From an uncultured Porphyromonadaceae bacterium (GTDB lineage: Bacteria; Bacteroidota; Bacteroidia; Bacteroidales; Muribaculaceae): DNA of 64,000 nt. Location of the stretch: positions 1 through 64,000 of the forward strand of contig CALKRW010000009.1 of the NCBI GenBank assembly GCA_937989585.1, written 5' to 3'. Each line of letters starts with the position of its first letter. Positions within the stretch are counted from its first letter, which is position 1. Positions 54,602 to 63,844 of the stretch are shown one piece after another. The notes under the pieces are model-generated. The model made no database searches. It saw nothing but the letters and a program-made list of their open reading frames with translations, and had not been told where the DNA came from. The position numbers were made by a program, and so were the translations under genes.

Positions 54602-55279
54602 TTAGTTTTGTTTATTATTGATTATTGCCTCGGCAATCGCAAGATCAATCGGGTGGGTTATCTTGATGTTTGAAGGATCTCCCTCTACCAGTGAGACTGA
54701 ATGTCCGTCGGCTTCCACGACAGAGGCGTCATCCGTAAATTCAGGGATGTAGTCAGCCGAATATGCCTTAAGGAGAATATCGGCGCGAAATGCCTGCGGG
54801 GTCTCAACGGCCCTGTATTCTGCGCGGTCTACAGCCTTGTTTGTCCCGTCGGGATAAATCCGGCGCAGCGAGTCGGTGACAGCAACGGTCGGAACAGCAC
54901 TGCCGTAACGGAGAGTCGAGTCGATTAGCCTCTGACACATCTTATAGGTGACAAAAGGTCTTGCACCGTCATGCACCATGATAATATCGTCGTGCTCGGT
55001 CTGAAGTGACATGAGGCCGTTCTTGATTGAATGGAAACGCGTGTCTCCACCTGTGACAACCTGGGGAGATACGAAATCGTACTGATTGCAAAGTTTACGC
55101 CATAAATCCTGTGCGTCTTTGCTTAGGGTAAGAACGATATTTGCGTCCGGCATGGCCTCTGCCACTGATTCGATAGTGTGCATAAGCACGGGGCGCCCCG
55201 CAAGCAGGCAGAACTGCTTTGGCAGGGGCGCCCCGAAACGCGAGCCTGAGCCCGCCGCGGTAATTATGACGTGGAGCAT
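54602..55279 (-). CDS. ispD: 2-C-methyl-D-erythritol 4-phosphate cytidylyltransferase IspD
   Basis: The 225-residue protein begins ITAAGSGSRFGAPLPKQF, the nucleotide-binding motif of IspD, followed by VHDGARPFV, TDSLRRI and ETPQAFRADIL, and ends with SNIKITHPIDLAIAEAI. It forms CDP-methylerythritol in the MEP isoprenoid pathway. Its ATG shares one base with the glyA stop (TGATG), so the two are coupled. Confidence 0.95.
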   Translation of the reverse strand: MLHVIITAAGSGSRFGAPLPKQFCLLAGRPVLMHTIESVAEAMPDANIVLTLSKDAQDLWRKLCNQYDFVSPQVVTGGDTRFHSIKNGLMSLQTEHDDIIMVHDGARPFVTYKMCQRLIDSTLRYGSAVPTVAVTDSLRRIYPDGTNKAVDRAEYRAVETPQAFRADILLKAYSADYIPEFTDDASVVEADGHSVSLVEGDPSNIKITHPIDLAIAEAIINNKQN

Positions 55280-56559
55280 CAGTATGCGAAGATGGGGTAG
55301 TTGGCCATGGTGGCGTTTACCTTCTCGCGTACCGATTTGATTACAGCCTCACTCTCGGGATTTGAGAGTACGGTGTCGATCATTTCGGCGATTTCGCCCA
55401 TCATCTCCTCTTTGGCACCGCGGGTAGTGATGGCCGGCGTGCCCAGACGTATGCCTGATGTCTGGAATGGTGAGCGGGAGTCGAAAGGCACCATGTTTTT
55501 ATTCGCGGTTATGTCAGCGTCTACAAGAACTTTCTCAGCGACCTTACCTGTGAGTTCGGGGAACTTTGAGCGGAGGTCAACAAGTATGCAGTGGTTGTCG
55601 GTACCGCCTGAAACGATGTTGTATCCCTTGTCCATAAGTGCGGCGGCGAGAGCGCGTGAGTTTTTGAGGACCTGAGTCTGGTAGTCCTTGTACGATGGCT
55701 GAAGTGCCTCATGGAAGGCAACGGCTTTGCCGGCTATGACATGCTCGAGCGGACCTCCCTGGACACCTGGGAAGACGGCCGAGTCAAGCAACTGTGACAT
55801 CTTCTTGACTATGCCCTTGGGTGTTGTCTTTCCCCAAGGATTATCGAAGTCTTTGCCCATGAGGATGATGCCGCCGCGGGGACCGCGGAGAGTCTTGTGT
55901 GTAGTTGAGGTGACGATGTGAGCGTATTTCACGGGATTGTCGAGAAGTCCTGCGGCGATGAGACCTGCGGGGTGGGCCATATCGACCATGAATATTGCGC
56001 CTATCTCGTCTGCAAGCCGGCGCATGCGTGCGTAATCCCATTCGCGGGAGTAAGCCGAGGCTCCGCCGATTATAAGTCTGGGACGCTCGCGGCGTGCGAC
56101 TTCTTCCATCTGCTCATAGTCGATGCGGCCTGTCTCTGCCGAGACGTTATACTCGAGTGCCTGGAACACTAGTCCCGAGAAATTCACTGGGCTGCCGTGC
56201 GACAGGTGCCCTCCGTGCGACAGGTTGAGACCGAGGAATTTGTCGCCTGGTTTAAGGCATGCCATGAAGACTGCCATATTGGCCTGTGCGCCCGAATGAG
56301 GCTGGACGTTGGCATATTCGGCGCCGAAAATTTTCTTGACGCGGTCGATGGCAAGTTGTTCGGCCATGTCGACTATCTGGCAGCCGCCGTAGTAGCGGTG
56401 GCCGGGATAGCCTTCGGCATATTTGTTGGTGAGGCATGAGCCCATTGCCTGCATGACTTCGTCGCTGACGAAGTTCTCGGATGCGATAAGTTCGATGCCC
56501 TTGAGCTGACGCTGATGCTCAAGATTGATGATGTCGAAAATTGCGTTGTCGCGTTCCAT
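55279..56559 (-). CDS. glyA: Serine hydroxymethyltransferase
   Basis: The 426-residue PLP enzyme shows GIELIASENFVSDEVMQAMGS at the N-terminus, YAEGYPGHRYYGGC, DMAHPAGLIAAG, and the PLP-lysine motif VTSTTHKTLRGPRGG. It makes glycine and 5,10-methylene-THF from serine. The length is normal. It is the first gene of a glyA-ispD-recG run. Confidence 0.96.
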   Translation of the reverse strand: MERDNAIFDIINLEHQRQLKGIELIASENFVSDEVMQAMGSCLTNKYAEGYPGHRYYGGCQIVDMAEQLAIDRVKKIFGAEYANVQPHSGAQANMAVFMACLKPGDKFLGLNLSHGGHLSHGSPVNFSGLVFQALEYNVSAETGRIDYEQMEEVARRERPRLIIGGASAYSREWDYARMRRLADEIGAIFMVDMAHPAGLIAAGLLDNPVKYAHIVTSTTHKTLRGPRGGIILMGKDFDNPWGKTTPKGIVKKMSQLLDSAVFPGVQGGPLEHVIAGKAVAFHEALQPSYKDYQTQVLKNSRALAAALMDKGYNIVSGGTDNHCILVDLRSKFPELTGKVAEKVLVDADITANKNMVPFDSRSPFQTSGIRLGTPAITTRGAKEEMMGEIAEMIDTVLSNPESEAVIKSVREKVNATMANYPIFAY

Positions 56560-56595
56560 AAAAGATTGTGGATTGATTATGATTGGTTATTGTTT

Positions 56596-57648
56596 TCAGT
56601 CAATGACGAGCATTGCATCGCCATAGGCACCGAAACGGTAGCCTTCCTTGACGGCAGTCTCGTAAGCGGACATTATTAGATCGTAGCCACCGAATGCCGC
56701 CACCATCATGAGCATTGTGGAGTAGGGGAGGTGGAAGTTTGTGACCATTGATGTCGTGACGGTGAAATCATATGGGGGGAAGATAAATTTGTTGGTCCAG
56801 CCGTCGTGGAGTTTCAGGTGTCCTCCCATTGTTACGGCGGTGGCTAATGCGCGGAGCGTGGAGGTGCCCACGGCACACACCTGCCGTCCGTTGTCCTTGG
56901 CATGGTTGACGGTGTCGATGAGTTTCTGGTCGACAACCATCTGCTCGGAGTCCATGCGGTGCTTGGTGAGGTCTTCTACATCAATCTCGCGGAAGGAGCC
57001 AAGTCCGCAGTGCAGTGTCAGGAACGCCTCTTCGACGCCTTTTATTTCCAGTCTCTTCATGAGTTCGCGTGAGAAGTGCATGCCTGCGGCCGGGGCGACA
57101 ACGGCACCTTCCTTGCAGGCGTAGATGGTCTGGTATTGCTCTGCGTCCTCCGGTTCGGCCTCGCGCTGGATGTATTGGGGCAGCGGGGTGAGCCCAAGAT
57201 TGTAGAGCGCCTGCTTGAACTCGTCGTGTGGACCGTCGTAGAGGAAACGGAGTGTGCGTCCCCGCGATGTCGTGTTGTCGATAACCTCGGCGACCATGGA
57301 CTGGTCTTCACCGAAATACAGTTTGTTGCCGATGCGGATTTTTCGTGCGGGTTCTACAAGGACGTCCCAGAGTTTGTTGTCGGAGTTGAGTTCGCGCAGC
57401 AGGAATACCTCGATGCGTGCTCCGGTTTTTTCCTTCTGGCCGTATAGTCGGGCGGGAAAGACGCGTGTGTCGTTGAAGACCATTACGTCCCCGGCGTTGA
57501 AATAATCAATGATATCTTTGAATATGCGGTGCTCGATGAGTCCTGACCGACGGTGTACGACCATCAGGCGTGCATTGTCGCGTTCCTTGTTTGGATGCTG
57601 TGCAATGAGTTCTTCGGGTAGATTGAATTTGAATTGCGATAATTTCAT
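56596..57648 (-). CDS. queA: tRNA preQ1(34) S-adenosylmethionine ribosyltransferase-isomerase QueA
   Basis: The 350-residue protein matches QueA throughout: LPEELIAQHPNKERDNARLMV, VFNDTRVFPARLYG, LTPLPQYIQRE, EGAVVAPAAGMHFS, LTLHCGLGSF, VGTSTLRALATA and FHLPYSTMLMMVAAFGGYD. It makes epoxyqueuosine in tRNA. It is the last gene of the conserved Bacteroidetes order ftsX-DUF3098-uppP-truB-queA. Confidence 0.95.
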   Translation of the reverse strand: MKLSQFKFNLPEELIAQHPNKERDNARLMVVHRRSGLIEHRIFKDIIDYFNAGDVMVFNDTRVFPARLYGQKEKTGARIEVFLLRELNSDNKLWDVLVEPARKIRIGNKLYFGEDQSMVAEVIDNTTSRGRTLRFLYDGPHDEFKQALYNLGLTPLPQYIQREAEPEDAEQYQTIYACKEGAVVAPAAGMHFSRELMKRLEIKGVEEAFLTLHCGLGSFREIDVEDLTKHRMDSEQMVVDQKLIDTVNHAKDNGRQVCAVGTSTLRALATAVTMGGHLKLHDGWTNKFIFPPYDFTVTTSMVTNFHLPYSTMLMMVAAFGGYDLIMSAYETAVKEGYRFGAYGDAMLVID

Positions 57649-57735
57649 ATTCTGTATTTCGATTGATTTTATTTTGCGGAAGGGTTAAGTACTGTGTGTC
57701 GTTTTAGTTGTAAGGTAAATTTATAGGGATGATTC

Positions 57736-58446
57736 TCAGTCTTTGGCTTCGGGCATCTCGACGGGCGCCTCGGCTATGAGACGGGCAAGATCGTGGGGCG
57801 GGAGGCACTGGTCGAGTGTGACGTTCCCGACGCGCGTACGTTTAAGTGCCGTCAGATGGGCGCCGGATCCGAGTGCCTGCCCGATGTCGCGTGCCAGAGC
57901 GCGGATGTATGTTCCTTTTGAGCATACAACCCGGATAGTCATGCTCTCGGGCGAGTAATCAATGAGTTCTATCTCATCGATTACAAGTGTCTTGGCCTTT
58001 AGTTCGGGTTCTTCACCTTTGCGGGCCATGTCGTAGGCGCGAACTCCGCCAATTTTGCATGCAGAGTATGCGGGCGGAATCTGATGTATCTCGCCGATGA
58101 ATTTCTTAAGTGTTTCCTCGACCAGTTCGCGTGTTATGTGGTCGGTGGGGTAGAAGGCGTCAACCTCTGTCTCCAGGTCAAACGAAGGGGTGGTGGCGCC
58201 CAGGCGCAGGGTGGCGATATATTCTTTAACACCTGACTGAAGGCTGTCAATCAGTTTTGTCGATTTTCCGGTGCATACTATCATTACGCCTGTTGCCAGA
58301 GGATCCAGTGTCCCGGCGTGACCCACCTTGATTTTCTTGACCTTGATACGGCGGTATATGGCGCCACGAACGCGTTTTACGGCATCGAACGATGTCCAGC
58401 CGAGAGGTTTGTCTAGATATAGAATTTCTCCGTCGATAAAGTTCAT
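57736..58446 (-). CDS. truB: tRNA pseudouridine-55 synthase TruB
   Basis: The 236-residue protein has DKPLGWTSFDAVKRVRG and the catalytic motif GHAGTLDPLATGVMIV with Asp48. QIPPAYSACKIGGVRAYD and CSKGTYIRALARDIG follow. It is slightly short because the C-terminal PUA domain is reduced, as usual in Bacteroidetes. It lies between uppP and queA. Confidence 0.95.
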   Translation of the reverse strand: MNFIDGEILYLDKPLGWTSFDAVKRVRGAIYRRIKVKKIKVGHAGTLDPLATGVMIVCTGKSTKLIDSLQSGVKEYIATLRLGATTPSFDLETEVDAFYPTDHITRELVEETLKKFIGEIHQIPPAYSACKIGGVRAYDMARKGEEPELKAKTLVIDEIELIDYSPESMTIRVVCSKGTYIRALARDIGQALGSGAHLTALKRTRVGNVTLDQCLPPHDLARLIAEAPVEMPEAKD

Positions 58447-58477
58447 TGAGCAGAATTGTGCTGTTCGCTACGGTTTG

Positions 58478-59314
58478 TTATTGGAAAATCAGGCAGAGGA
58501 CTCCTACGATTGCGCAGTAGACGGCGAACCATACGAGTTTGCCGCGCTTGACTATGTCGAGCATCCATTTGCAGGCGAGGCATCCCACGATGAACGAAGC
58601 CAGGAAACCGACAGCCATCGGCAGGAAGCCGACACTGTTGTCGAAACCTCCGTCCTTGATGCCTTTCACTACGTCAAGCATGGCCTGTCCGAGTATGGGG
58701 ATAATCACCATCAGGAATGAGAAGCGTGCGACCTGCTCGCGTTTGTCGCCGAGGACAATGCCGGTGGCGATGGTCGAGCCTGAGCGGCTGAGGCCCGGCA
58801 GGACAGCCACGGCCTGTGCGCAGCCGATGACGAAAGCGTCCACGAAGGTGATGTTACGTCCTACGTTGGCCGAGCCGACGGTCCCGCGGGTTGCGATCAG
58901 GCGGCGTGTGCGGCTGTAGTAGGCGAAGGCGAGCAATGCAGCCGTAACCAGCAGGCAGATTCCGACAACGGTGAGGTTGTGGCCGTAGAATGATTCGATT
59001 TTATCCTTGAAGAACACGCCTACGATTCCGATGGGAATACACGAGACGATGATTTTCCAGACAAGAGTGGTGTTCTCGTCACGCTTCAGGGTGAAGAACG
59101 ATGTGCACATGCCCGAGAACTCGCGCCATAGGATGACGATGGTGGAGAGAACGGTGGCGACGTGCAGGGTTACATCGAACTGCAGGGAATCGGCACCCGA
59201 AAGGTCGAGGCCGAGCATGCTCTGTGTTATCTCGAGATGCCCCGACGAGGAGATGGGCAGATATTCGGCGAGTCCCTGGACTATGCCGAGAAAAAGGGCT
59301 TGAATCCAGTCCAT
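58478..59314 (-). CDS. uppP: Undecaprenyl-diphosphatase UppP (BacA)
   Basis: The 278-residue membrane protein has about eight helices and both family signatures: QGLAEYLPISSSGHLEI near the start and PGLSRSGSTIATGI near residue 170. It recycles undecaprenyl pyrophosphate for peptidoglycan and O-antigen synthesis and gives bacitracin tolerance. truB follows 31 nt downstream. Confidence 0.95.
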   Translation of the reverse strand: MDWIQALFLGIVQGLAEYLPISSSGHLEITQSMLGLDLSGADSLQFDVTLHVATVLSTIVILWREFSGMCTSFFTLKRDENTTLVWKIIVSCIPIGIVGVFFKDKIESFYGHNLTVVGICLLVTAALLAFAYYSRTRRLIATRGTVGSANVGRNITFVDAFVIGCAQAVAVLPGLSRSGSTIATGIVLGDKREQVARFSFLMVIIPILGQAMLDVVKGIKDGGFDNSVGFLPMAVGFLASFIVGCLACKWMLDIVKRGKLVWFAVYCAIVGVLCLIFQ

Positions 59315-59317
59315 GCG

Positions 59318-59662
59318 TCAGAGTTTATTGTTTTCTTCGGAGTCGTGTGACTCGGGTTCGTCATGTTGTTTTTTGTCTTTACAGAAAGCGGAGGGGCTGA
59401 CGATTATGGCGACGGCCATAAGCACGAAACCCAGGAAGGCGATAAGCGGACCGACCACGATGCGGCGTGTCGAGAAGATGTCGGGATTGAATTCGTCTGT
59501 TGTCGATGGGGCTCCGAGCATCAGCAGGAAGCCGAGGACTATCATTACGCCTGCTACGGCCATGCCGATGAAGTTCCGGCGCCCGAGAGCGCGTTGAGAG
59601 GCGCTTTCTTTGGCAAGAACGTCGGCTTTGGGTGTGACGTATGATTTCTTTTGTTGAACCAT
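59318..59662 (-). CDS. DUF3098 family membrane protein
   Basis: The 114-residue protein has two membrane helices, about 31-50 (FIGMAVAGVMIVLGFLLMLG) and 69-89, with STTDEFNPDIFSTRRIVVGP between them. This is the DUF3098 pattern, found in Bacteroidetes between ftsX and uppP. The function is unknown; a link to cell division or envelope synthesis is suggested by its constant neighbours. Its stop lies 3 nt before the uppP start. Confidence 0.85.
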   Translation of the reverse strand: MVQQKKSYVTPKADVLAKESASQRALGRRNFIGMAVAGVMIVLGFLLMLGAPSTTDEFNPDIFSTRRIVVGPLIAFLGFVLMAVAIIVSPSAFCKDKKQHDEPESHDSEENNKL

Positions 59663-59728
59663 TGTTCTTGAGATTATATTTAATGTACCTTAGAAAATTA
59701 TACTTGTGCGGGATATGGGGGTTGAATT

Positions 59729-60604
59729 TTATTTCTTGAAGAGTTGGTCGTAACGCTTGTTCAGGTAACTGGTTGCGGCGAAATAGGCTGTCAGCGCGCA
59801 GATAAGCACGCCTGACAGAACCAGCCCGGTGAAGATGACAGACATCTGGAAGGTGGTGACGTTAGCCGCAAGTTCCGGCTCGGCGGAGAGGACATAGGCA
59901 TAAAGGCCACCGAGGATGGCATCGGCCACGATGCCGGCAATCAGTCCGCAGGATGCACCGGCCTTGACGAATGGCGCGCGTATGAAACTGCGTTTTGCGC
60001 CAACAAGTGTCATCGTGTGGATTATGAATCGGCGTCCGTATATGGATAGCGAAACCGTATTGTTGATCAGTACTATCGAGATGACAAGTAGCGCCAGGGC
60101 GACACAGCCGATTATCAGCGAGACCTTTCCGAGCGAGCGGTCAACGTCGGTGGCGACATTGACGGGAGCCTGTACGTCCTCGACCACTGGAATGGCCTTG
60201 ATGGCGGCGACGGCCTTGGCCACAGAGTCCGGGTTGGAATATTCCGGGGCAAGCCGGACGTCGAATTCCGCGCTGTATGGATTCTCGTCAAGCAGCATGA
60301 AGGCGCTGTCGCCCAGGAGTTGCGATTCTGCGGCGAGGACCTCCTCAGCGCTTGTGTATGTGAACTTGGTGCAGTATGGGGCCTTGGTCAGAGCCTGCTT
60401 CACCGGATTGATGTCGTAGTCGCTAAGTCCGGCAGGGACAGTGACGGTAAGCGTCATTGACGAACGTACGTTCTCAATGGCATTCCTTGCGCCCGTGAAA
60501 ACCAGGGCTAGAGAACCTAACAGTATGAGTACCAGCGTGACACTGACCACAGAGGATAACTGTGACCCGAGGGTCGATATCTTAGCCGATTTCTTGTCTT
60601 TCAT
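59729..60604 (-). CDS. ftsX: Cell-division ABC-transporter-like protein FtsX
   Basis: The 291-residue protein has one N-terminal helix, a periplasmic domain of about 110 residues, then three helices in the FtsX domain, ending with LNKRYDQLFKK. FtsX with FtsE controls peptidoglycan hydrolases at the septum. ftsE is not in the window, as is common in Bacteroidetes. It starts the ftsX-DUF3098-uppP-truB-queA run. Confidence 0.9.
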   Translation of the reverse strand: MKDKKSAKISTLGSQLSSVVSVTLVLILLGSLALVFTGARNAIENVRSSMTLTVTVPAGLSDYDINPVKQALTKAPYCTKFTYTSAEEVLAAESQLLGDSAFMLLDENPYSAEFDVRLAPEYSNPDSVAKAVAAIKAIPVVEDVQAPVNVATDVDRSLGKVSLIIGCVALALLVISIVLINNTVSLSIYGRRFIIHTMTLVGAKRSFIRAPFVKAGASCGLIAGIVADAILGGLYAYVLSAEPELAANVTTFQMSVIFTGLVLSGVLICALTAYFAATSYLNKRYDQLFKK

Positions 60605-60647
60605 TATGAAAATATAGCAATGAGGAGAAGTTACCCCAAATTTCGTG

Positions 60648-60678
60648 CAAAATTAATACATCTCGGGGCGTTTGTCAA
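60648..60678 (-). promoter_or_regulatory. ftsX: Promoter of the ftsX operon
   Basis: On the minus strand TTG (60678-60676), a 20-nt spacer and TAATTTTG (60655-60648) fit the Bacteroidetes consensus, 43 nt before the ftsX ATG. Confidence 0.6.
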
Positions 60679-60761
60679 TAGTTTGGCCTTGAAAAATTTA
60701 GAAAAATGTGGGAATCCTCAGTAAATCGTCGGAAAACCTTAAAATCCTCAATCTACAGTCT

Positions 60762-63656
60762 TCAGGCTCTTGACGCATCTGCGGGTTTATGGTGCAGGAG
60801 GTGACAGACCTCGCGCACCCAAAGTACCAGCGATGACACTGCGACGATAATCAGCAGGTCGAGTGCTCCCGACGGATTGAAATGCCAGTCGTCAGTGTGC
60901 AGCATGGGGCTGACGTTGAAGAATTCGTATGCGATTTCGGTGATGAACAACTGGCCGAGGACTATGACTGCGACTATGGTCCAGAATCCATTGCTCATCT
61001 TCAGGGTGAAGATGCTGTCCTTAGTCTCGAAACATCGGGCGTCGAACATGTACCAGAAGTGTGTCCATACGAAGATGGAGAACAGCAGCGTGTCTTCATA
61101 TGGCGTCATCATGTGTTCGGCGCCGGTGAAATGGGAGGCGCCTGTCAGCCCGAGCCACATCTGTGGCAGGGAGGTGACGTCGGCGTGGGTGAACAGCCAG
61201 TAGAAACCGAGTGTGATCGCGAAGAACAATACGCCGACGGCAAGCAGTTCTCCGGTCATTGGACCTGTCAGTATCGAGGCCCGGCGGTCGCGGGGCTTGT
61301 CTTCCATTACCTTTGGCGACGGTGGCAGCGAGGCGAGCGCCATTGCGCCGAAGGTGTCCATGATGAGGTTTACCCAGAGCATCTGTGTGACGGTGAGTGG
61401 CGACTCGTTGCCCATGAACGAGCCGAACAGCACGAGCAGACATGCCGCGACATTCACCGTGAGCTGGAAGAGCAGGAAACGCTGTATGTTCTGGTAGAGC
61501 GAGCGTCCCCACATTACGGCGCGGCCGATCGACGAGAACGAGTTGTCGATGATTGTGATGTCCGACGCTTCCTTCGCGACCGAGGTCCCGTCGCCCATCG
61601 ATAGGCCGACATGGGCGGTCTTGAGCGCCGGGGCATCGTTGCTGCCGTCGCCGGTCACGGCGACGACCTCGTTCTGATGCTGCAGGGCCTCGACAAGCCG
61701 TTTCTTGTCCAGCGGGCGTGCGCGGGCTATAATCTTCAGTTCGCCGACACGTTCAGCAACTTCCTTGTCGGAGAGGGCGGCAAACTCCGGACCTGTGATT
61801 ATGTTGCGGTCCGAGTCGGTCCTGTCGTCCCACAGTCCTATGCGTCGGCCTATCTCGCGTGCGGTTCCCGGAGTGTCGCCGGTGACGATCTTGACCTTGA
61901 TGCCTGCATCGGTTACTTCCCTGACCGCATCGGGGACGTCGGCGCGTACAGGGTCGGATATGGCCACGACACCGAGGAAGGTGAGATTCTGAGCCGAGAC
62001 CCGTCCGTCCGTGATGCCCTGCTCGTTTTCGCCGAGCACGGCATAGGCGAGGCCGAGTGTTCGCATGGCCATGTTCTGGTACTCGTGGAGGAGAGCGTCG
62101 ATTTCGTTTTTGCTGACTCCTGCCGTATCCTTGCACATTCCGAAGACGATTTCGGGCGCGCCCTTGACGTAGAGTATGCGCCTGCCGTCAGACGAGCGCA
62201 CGACGCTGGCCATGTATTTGCGCTCGGTGGTGAAGGGGAGTTCGTCAATGCGTTCTGCCTTGGCACGCAGGTCCGCGTAGTCGGCGCCGCGTTCCTTGAG
62301 CCACAGCAGGAGGGCGCCCTCGGTGGGATTGCCTATGACCTCGGTCTTTTCGCCGCTGTCGTCTAGTTGTGCCGTCGAGTTCACGGCTATGCCTTCGTAC
62401 AGGATCTCGACCGGCGGATTGCCGAAGAAATCCGTCTTGTAGACCTGCATGCGGTTCTGTGTGAGTGTGCCGGTCTTGTCGGTGCAGATTACCGTGGCCG
62501 CGCCCATTGTCTCGCAGGCGTGCATCTTCCGTACGAGGTTGTTGGTGCGTAGCATTCGGCTCATCGAGTATGCCAGCGAGAGTGTCACTGCCATCGGAAG
62601 TCCCTCCGGCACTGCGACGACAATCAGCGTGACCGCCACCATCAGTGTCTGCAGTGTGTGTGCAAGAAGGTTTGACCATCCTGCGTTTCCTGCCTCGGGA
62701 TGAAGCAGGGCGAATGCGCACAGCACTGTGGCGAAAAACAGCACGAAGCACAGCACGATGCTCGTAACGCATTTTTTCTTGTTCCAGCCGGGAAATTTTT
62801 TAATGGCGAGCCAGAAGAACAGTGTGACCGGAATCACCGGCAGCCATGCCTGCCATGCACCGAAGCCCATGAAGTGTATGAGACGGCCTGCTATCACGAG
62901 TCCGGCGATTATGTAACTTCCTTCGGTAATCAGGTGGCCGAGTCTGTCGAGTTGTTCGTTCAGGGGTGTCTTTACCGAGTCATCGATCTGTGCCTCGACA
63001 TAGACCTTGCCCATCTCGGTGGCGTCGCCTACCTGAGTCACGCGCATCATGCCGTGGCCCTCCATGACTTTTGTGCCGCGGTAGACCATGTTCGACGGAT
63101 ATGTAGCCTCCGAATCGAAGTGTGCGGGGTCGGTGGTTTTTGCTGCCATGGGCTCGCCGGTGAGCGTTGACTCGTCGACACTGAATGTCACGGCGTCCAG
63201 CAGTTCGCCGTCTGCCGGAATCTCGTCGCCGGTGCTGATGACCACTATGTCGCCGACAACGACGTCGCGTCTTGGAATGGTTGTGGCCGAGCCGTCGCGT
63301 ATCACCTCCACCTGTTCGTCATCGTTGACGCGGTTAAGAATCTTGAATGCCTGGTTGGCACGGTACTCGAACAGGAATCCAAGTCCTGTTGCAAGGAATA
63401 TGGCGATGAAGATGCCTATGGGTTCAAAAAACACTTTCCAGTCCTCTCCAAGTCCGAAATATTCGTAGAAGGCGATTCCGATGGAAAGAACGCCGGCTAT
63501 GAGCAGTATGATTATCAGGGGGTCATGAAATTTGTCTAGAAACTGCTTCCACCATGGCCTCGATGGCGGCGGGGTGAGTGTGTTGCTGCCGAATTTCAGA
63601 CGGTTTTCGATGACTTGCGCGGAGGTCAGTCCTGTGTATTTTGTGTTCTGTGACAT
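60762..63656 (-). CDS. Calcium-type P-type ATPase (P2)
   Basis: The 964-residue protein has the full P-type ATPase layout. An N-terminal cation-ATPase domain leads to TGEP (166-169) in the actuator domain, the ion-site motif VPEGLPMAV (349-357), and the phosphorylation motif DKTGTLTQ (Asp393). MVTGD-like KIVTGDTPGTA, VTGDGSNDAPAL and six C-terminal helices follow. The order and PEGL motif match PMCA/SERCA-like calcium pumps. An extra hydrophobic insertion near 270-315 (FFWLAIKKFPGW) sits before the PEGL helix. It probably exports Ca2+; the ion is inferred. Confidence 0.88.
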   Translation of the reverse strand: MSQNTKYTGLTSAQVIENRLKFGSNTLTPPPSRPWWKQFLDKFHDPLIIILLIAGVLSIGIAFYEYFGLGEDWKVFFEPIGIFIAIFLATGLGFLFEYRANQAFKILNRVNDDEQVEVIRDGSATTIPRRDVVVGDIVVISTGDEIPADGELLDAVTFSVDESTLTGEPMAAKTTDPAHFDSEATYPSNMVYRGTKVMEGHGMMRVTQVGDATEMGKVYVEAQIDDSVKTPLNEQLDRLGHLITEGSYIIAGLVIAGRLIHFMGFGAWQAWLPVIPVTLFFWLAIKKFPGWNKKKCVTSIVLCFVLFFATVLCAFALLHPEAGNAGWSNLLAHTLQTLMVAVTLIVVAVPEGLPMAVTLSLAYSMSRMLRTNNLVRKMHACETMGAATVICTDKTGTLTQNRMQVYKTDFFGNPPVEILYEGIAVNSTAQLDDSGEKTEVIGNPTEGALLLWLKERGADYADLRAKAERIDELPFTTERKYMASVVRSSDGRRILYVKGAPEIVFGMCKDTAGVSKNEIDALLHEYQNMAMRTLGLAYAVLGENEQGITDGRVSAQNLTFLGVVAISDPVRADVPDAVREVTDAGIKVKIVTGDTPGTAREIGRRIGLWDDRTDSDRNIITGPEFAALSDKEVAERVGELKIIARARPLDKKRLVEALQHQNEVVAVTGDGSNDAPALKTAHVGLSMGDGTSVAKEASDITIIDNSFSSIGRAVMWGRSLYQNIQRFLLFQLTVNVAACLLVLFGSFMGNESPLTVTQMLWVNLIMDTFGAMALASLPPSPKVMEDKPRDRRASILTGPMTGELLAVGVLFFAITLGFYWLFTHADVTSLPQMWLGLTGASHFTGAEHMMTPYEDTLLFSIFVWTHFWYMFDARCFETKDSIFTLKMSNGFWTIVAVIVLGQLFITEIAYEFFNVSPMLHTDDWHFNPSGALDLLIIVAVSSLVLWVREVCHLLHHKPADASRA

Positions 63657-63752
63657 GCTGTGTCAGTTATGGTCAGTATGAATGTGTCGATATCTATGCT
63701 AACAAACAAACGTTGGCAAGGATGAAATATTATGAAATTTTATATAAAAAAA

Positions 63753-63777
63753 ACTCCCGGCGCTCTAGGCCGGGAGT
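63753..63777 (-). terminator. Intrinsic terminator of the terminal basic-protein gene
   Basis: ACTCCCGGC pairs exactly with GCCGGGAGT around a 7-nt loop. Read on the minus strand it is followed by eight T. It ends the gene at 63845-64000. Confidence 0.85.
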
Positions 63778-63788
63778 CTGGATTAGGG

Positions 63789-63823
63789 AAGATGGGGCGG
63801 GGCATCAAGCCTGACCCCATCTT
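63789..63823 (-). promoter_or_regulatory. Second stem-loop in the 3' region
   Basis: AAGATGGGG (63789-63797) and CCCCATCTT (63815-63823) are exact complements with a 17-nt loop, between the stop at 63845 and the terminator. It may stabilise the 3' end of the mRNA. Confidence 0.45.
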
Positions 63824-63844
63824 ATAATTAATTTACGGGTCTAA

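Noticed and set aside
60882..61604. 240-codon ORF antisense to the P-type ATPase gene
   Set aside because: Long antisense frames are common opposite GC-rich genes with biased third positions; the opposite strand has a complete, motif-rich protein.
61611..62366. 251-codon ORF antisense to the P-type ATPase gene
   Set aside because: Same reason: a shadow of the ATPase frame without recognisable domains.
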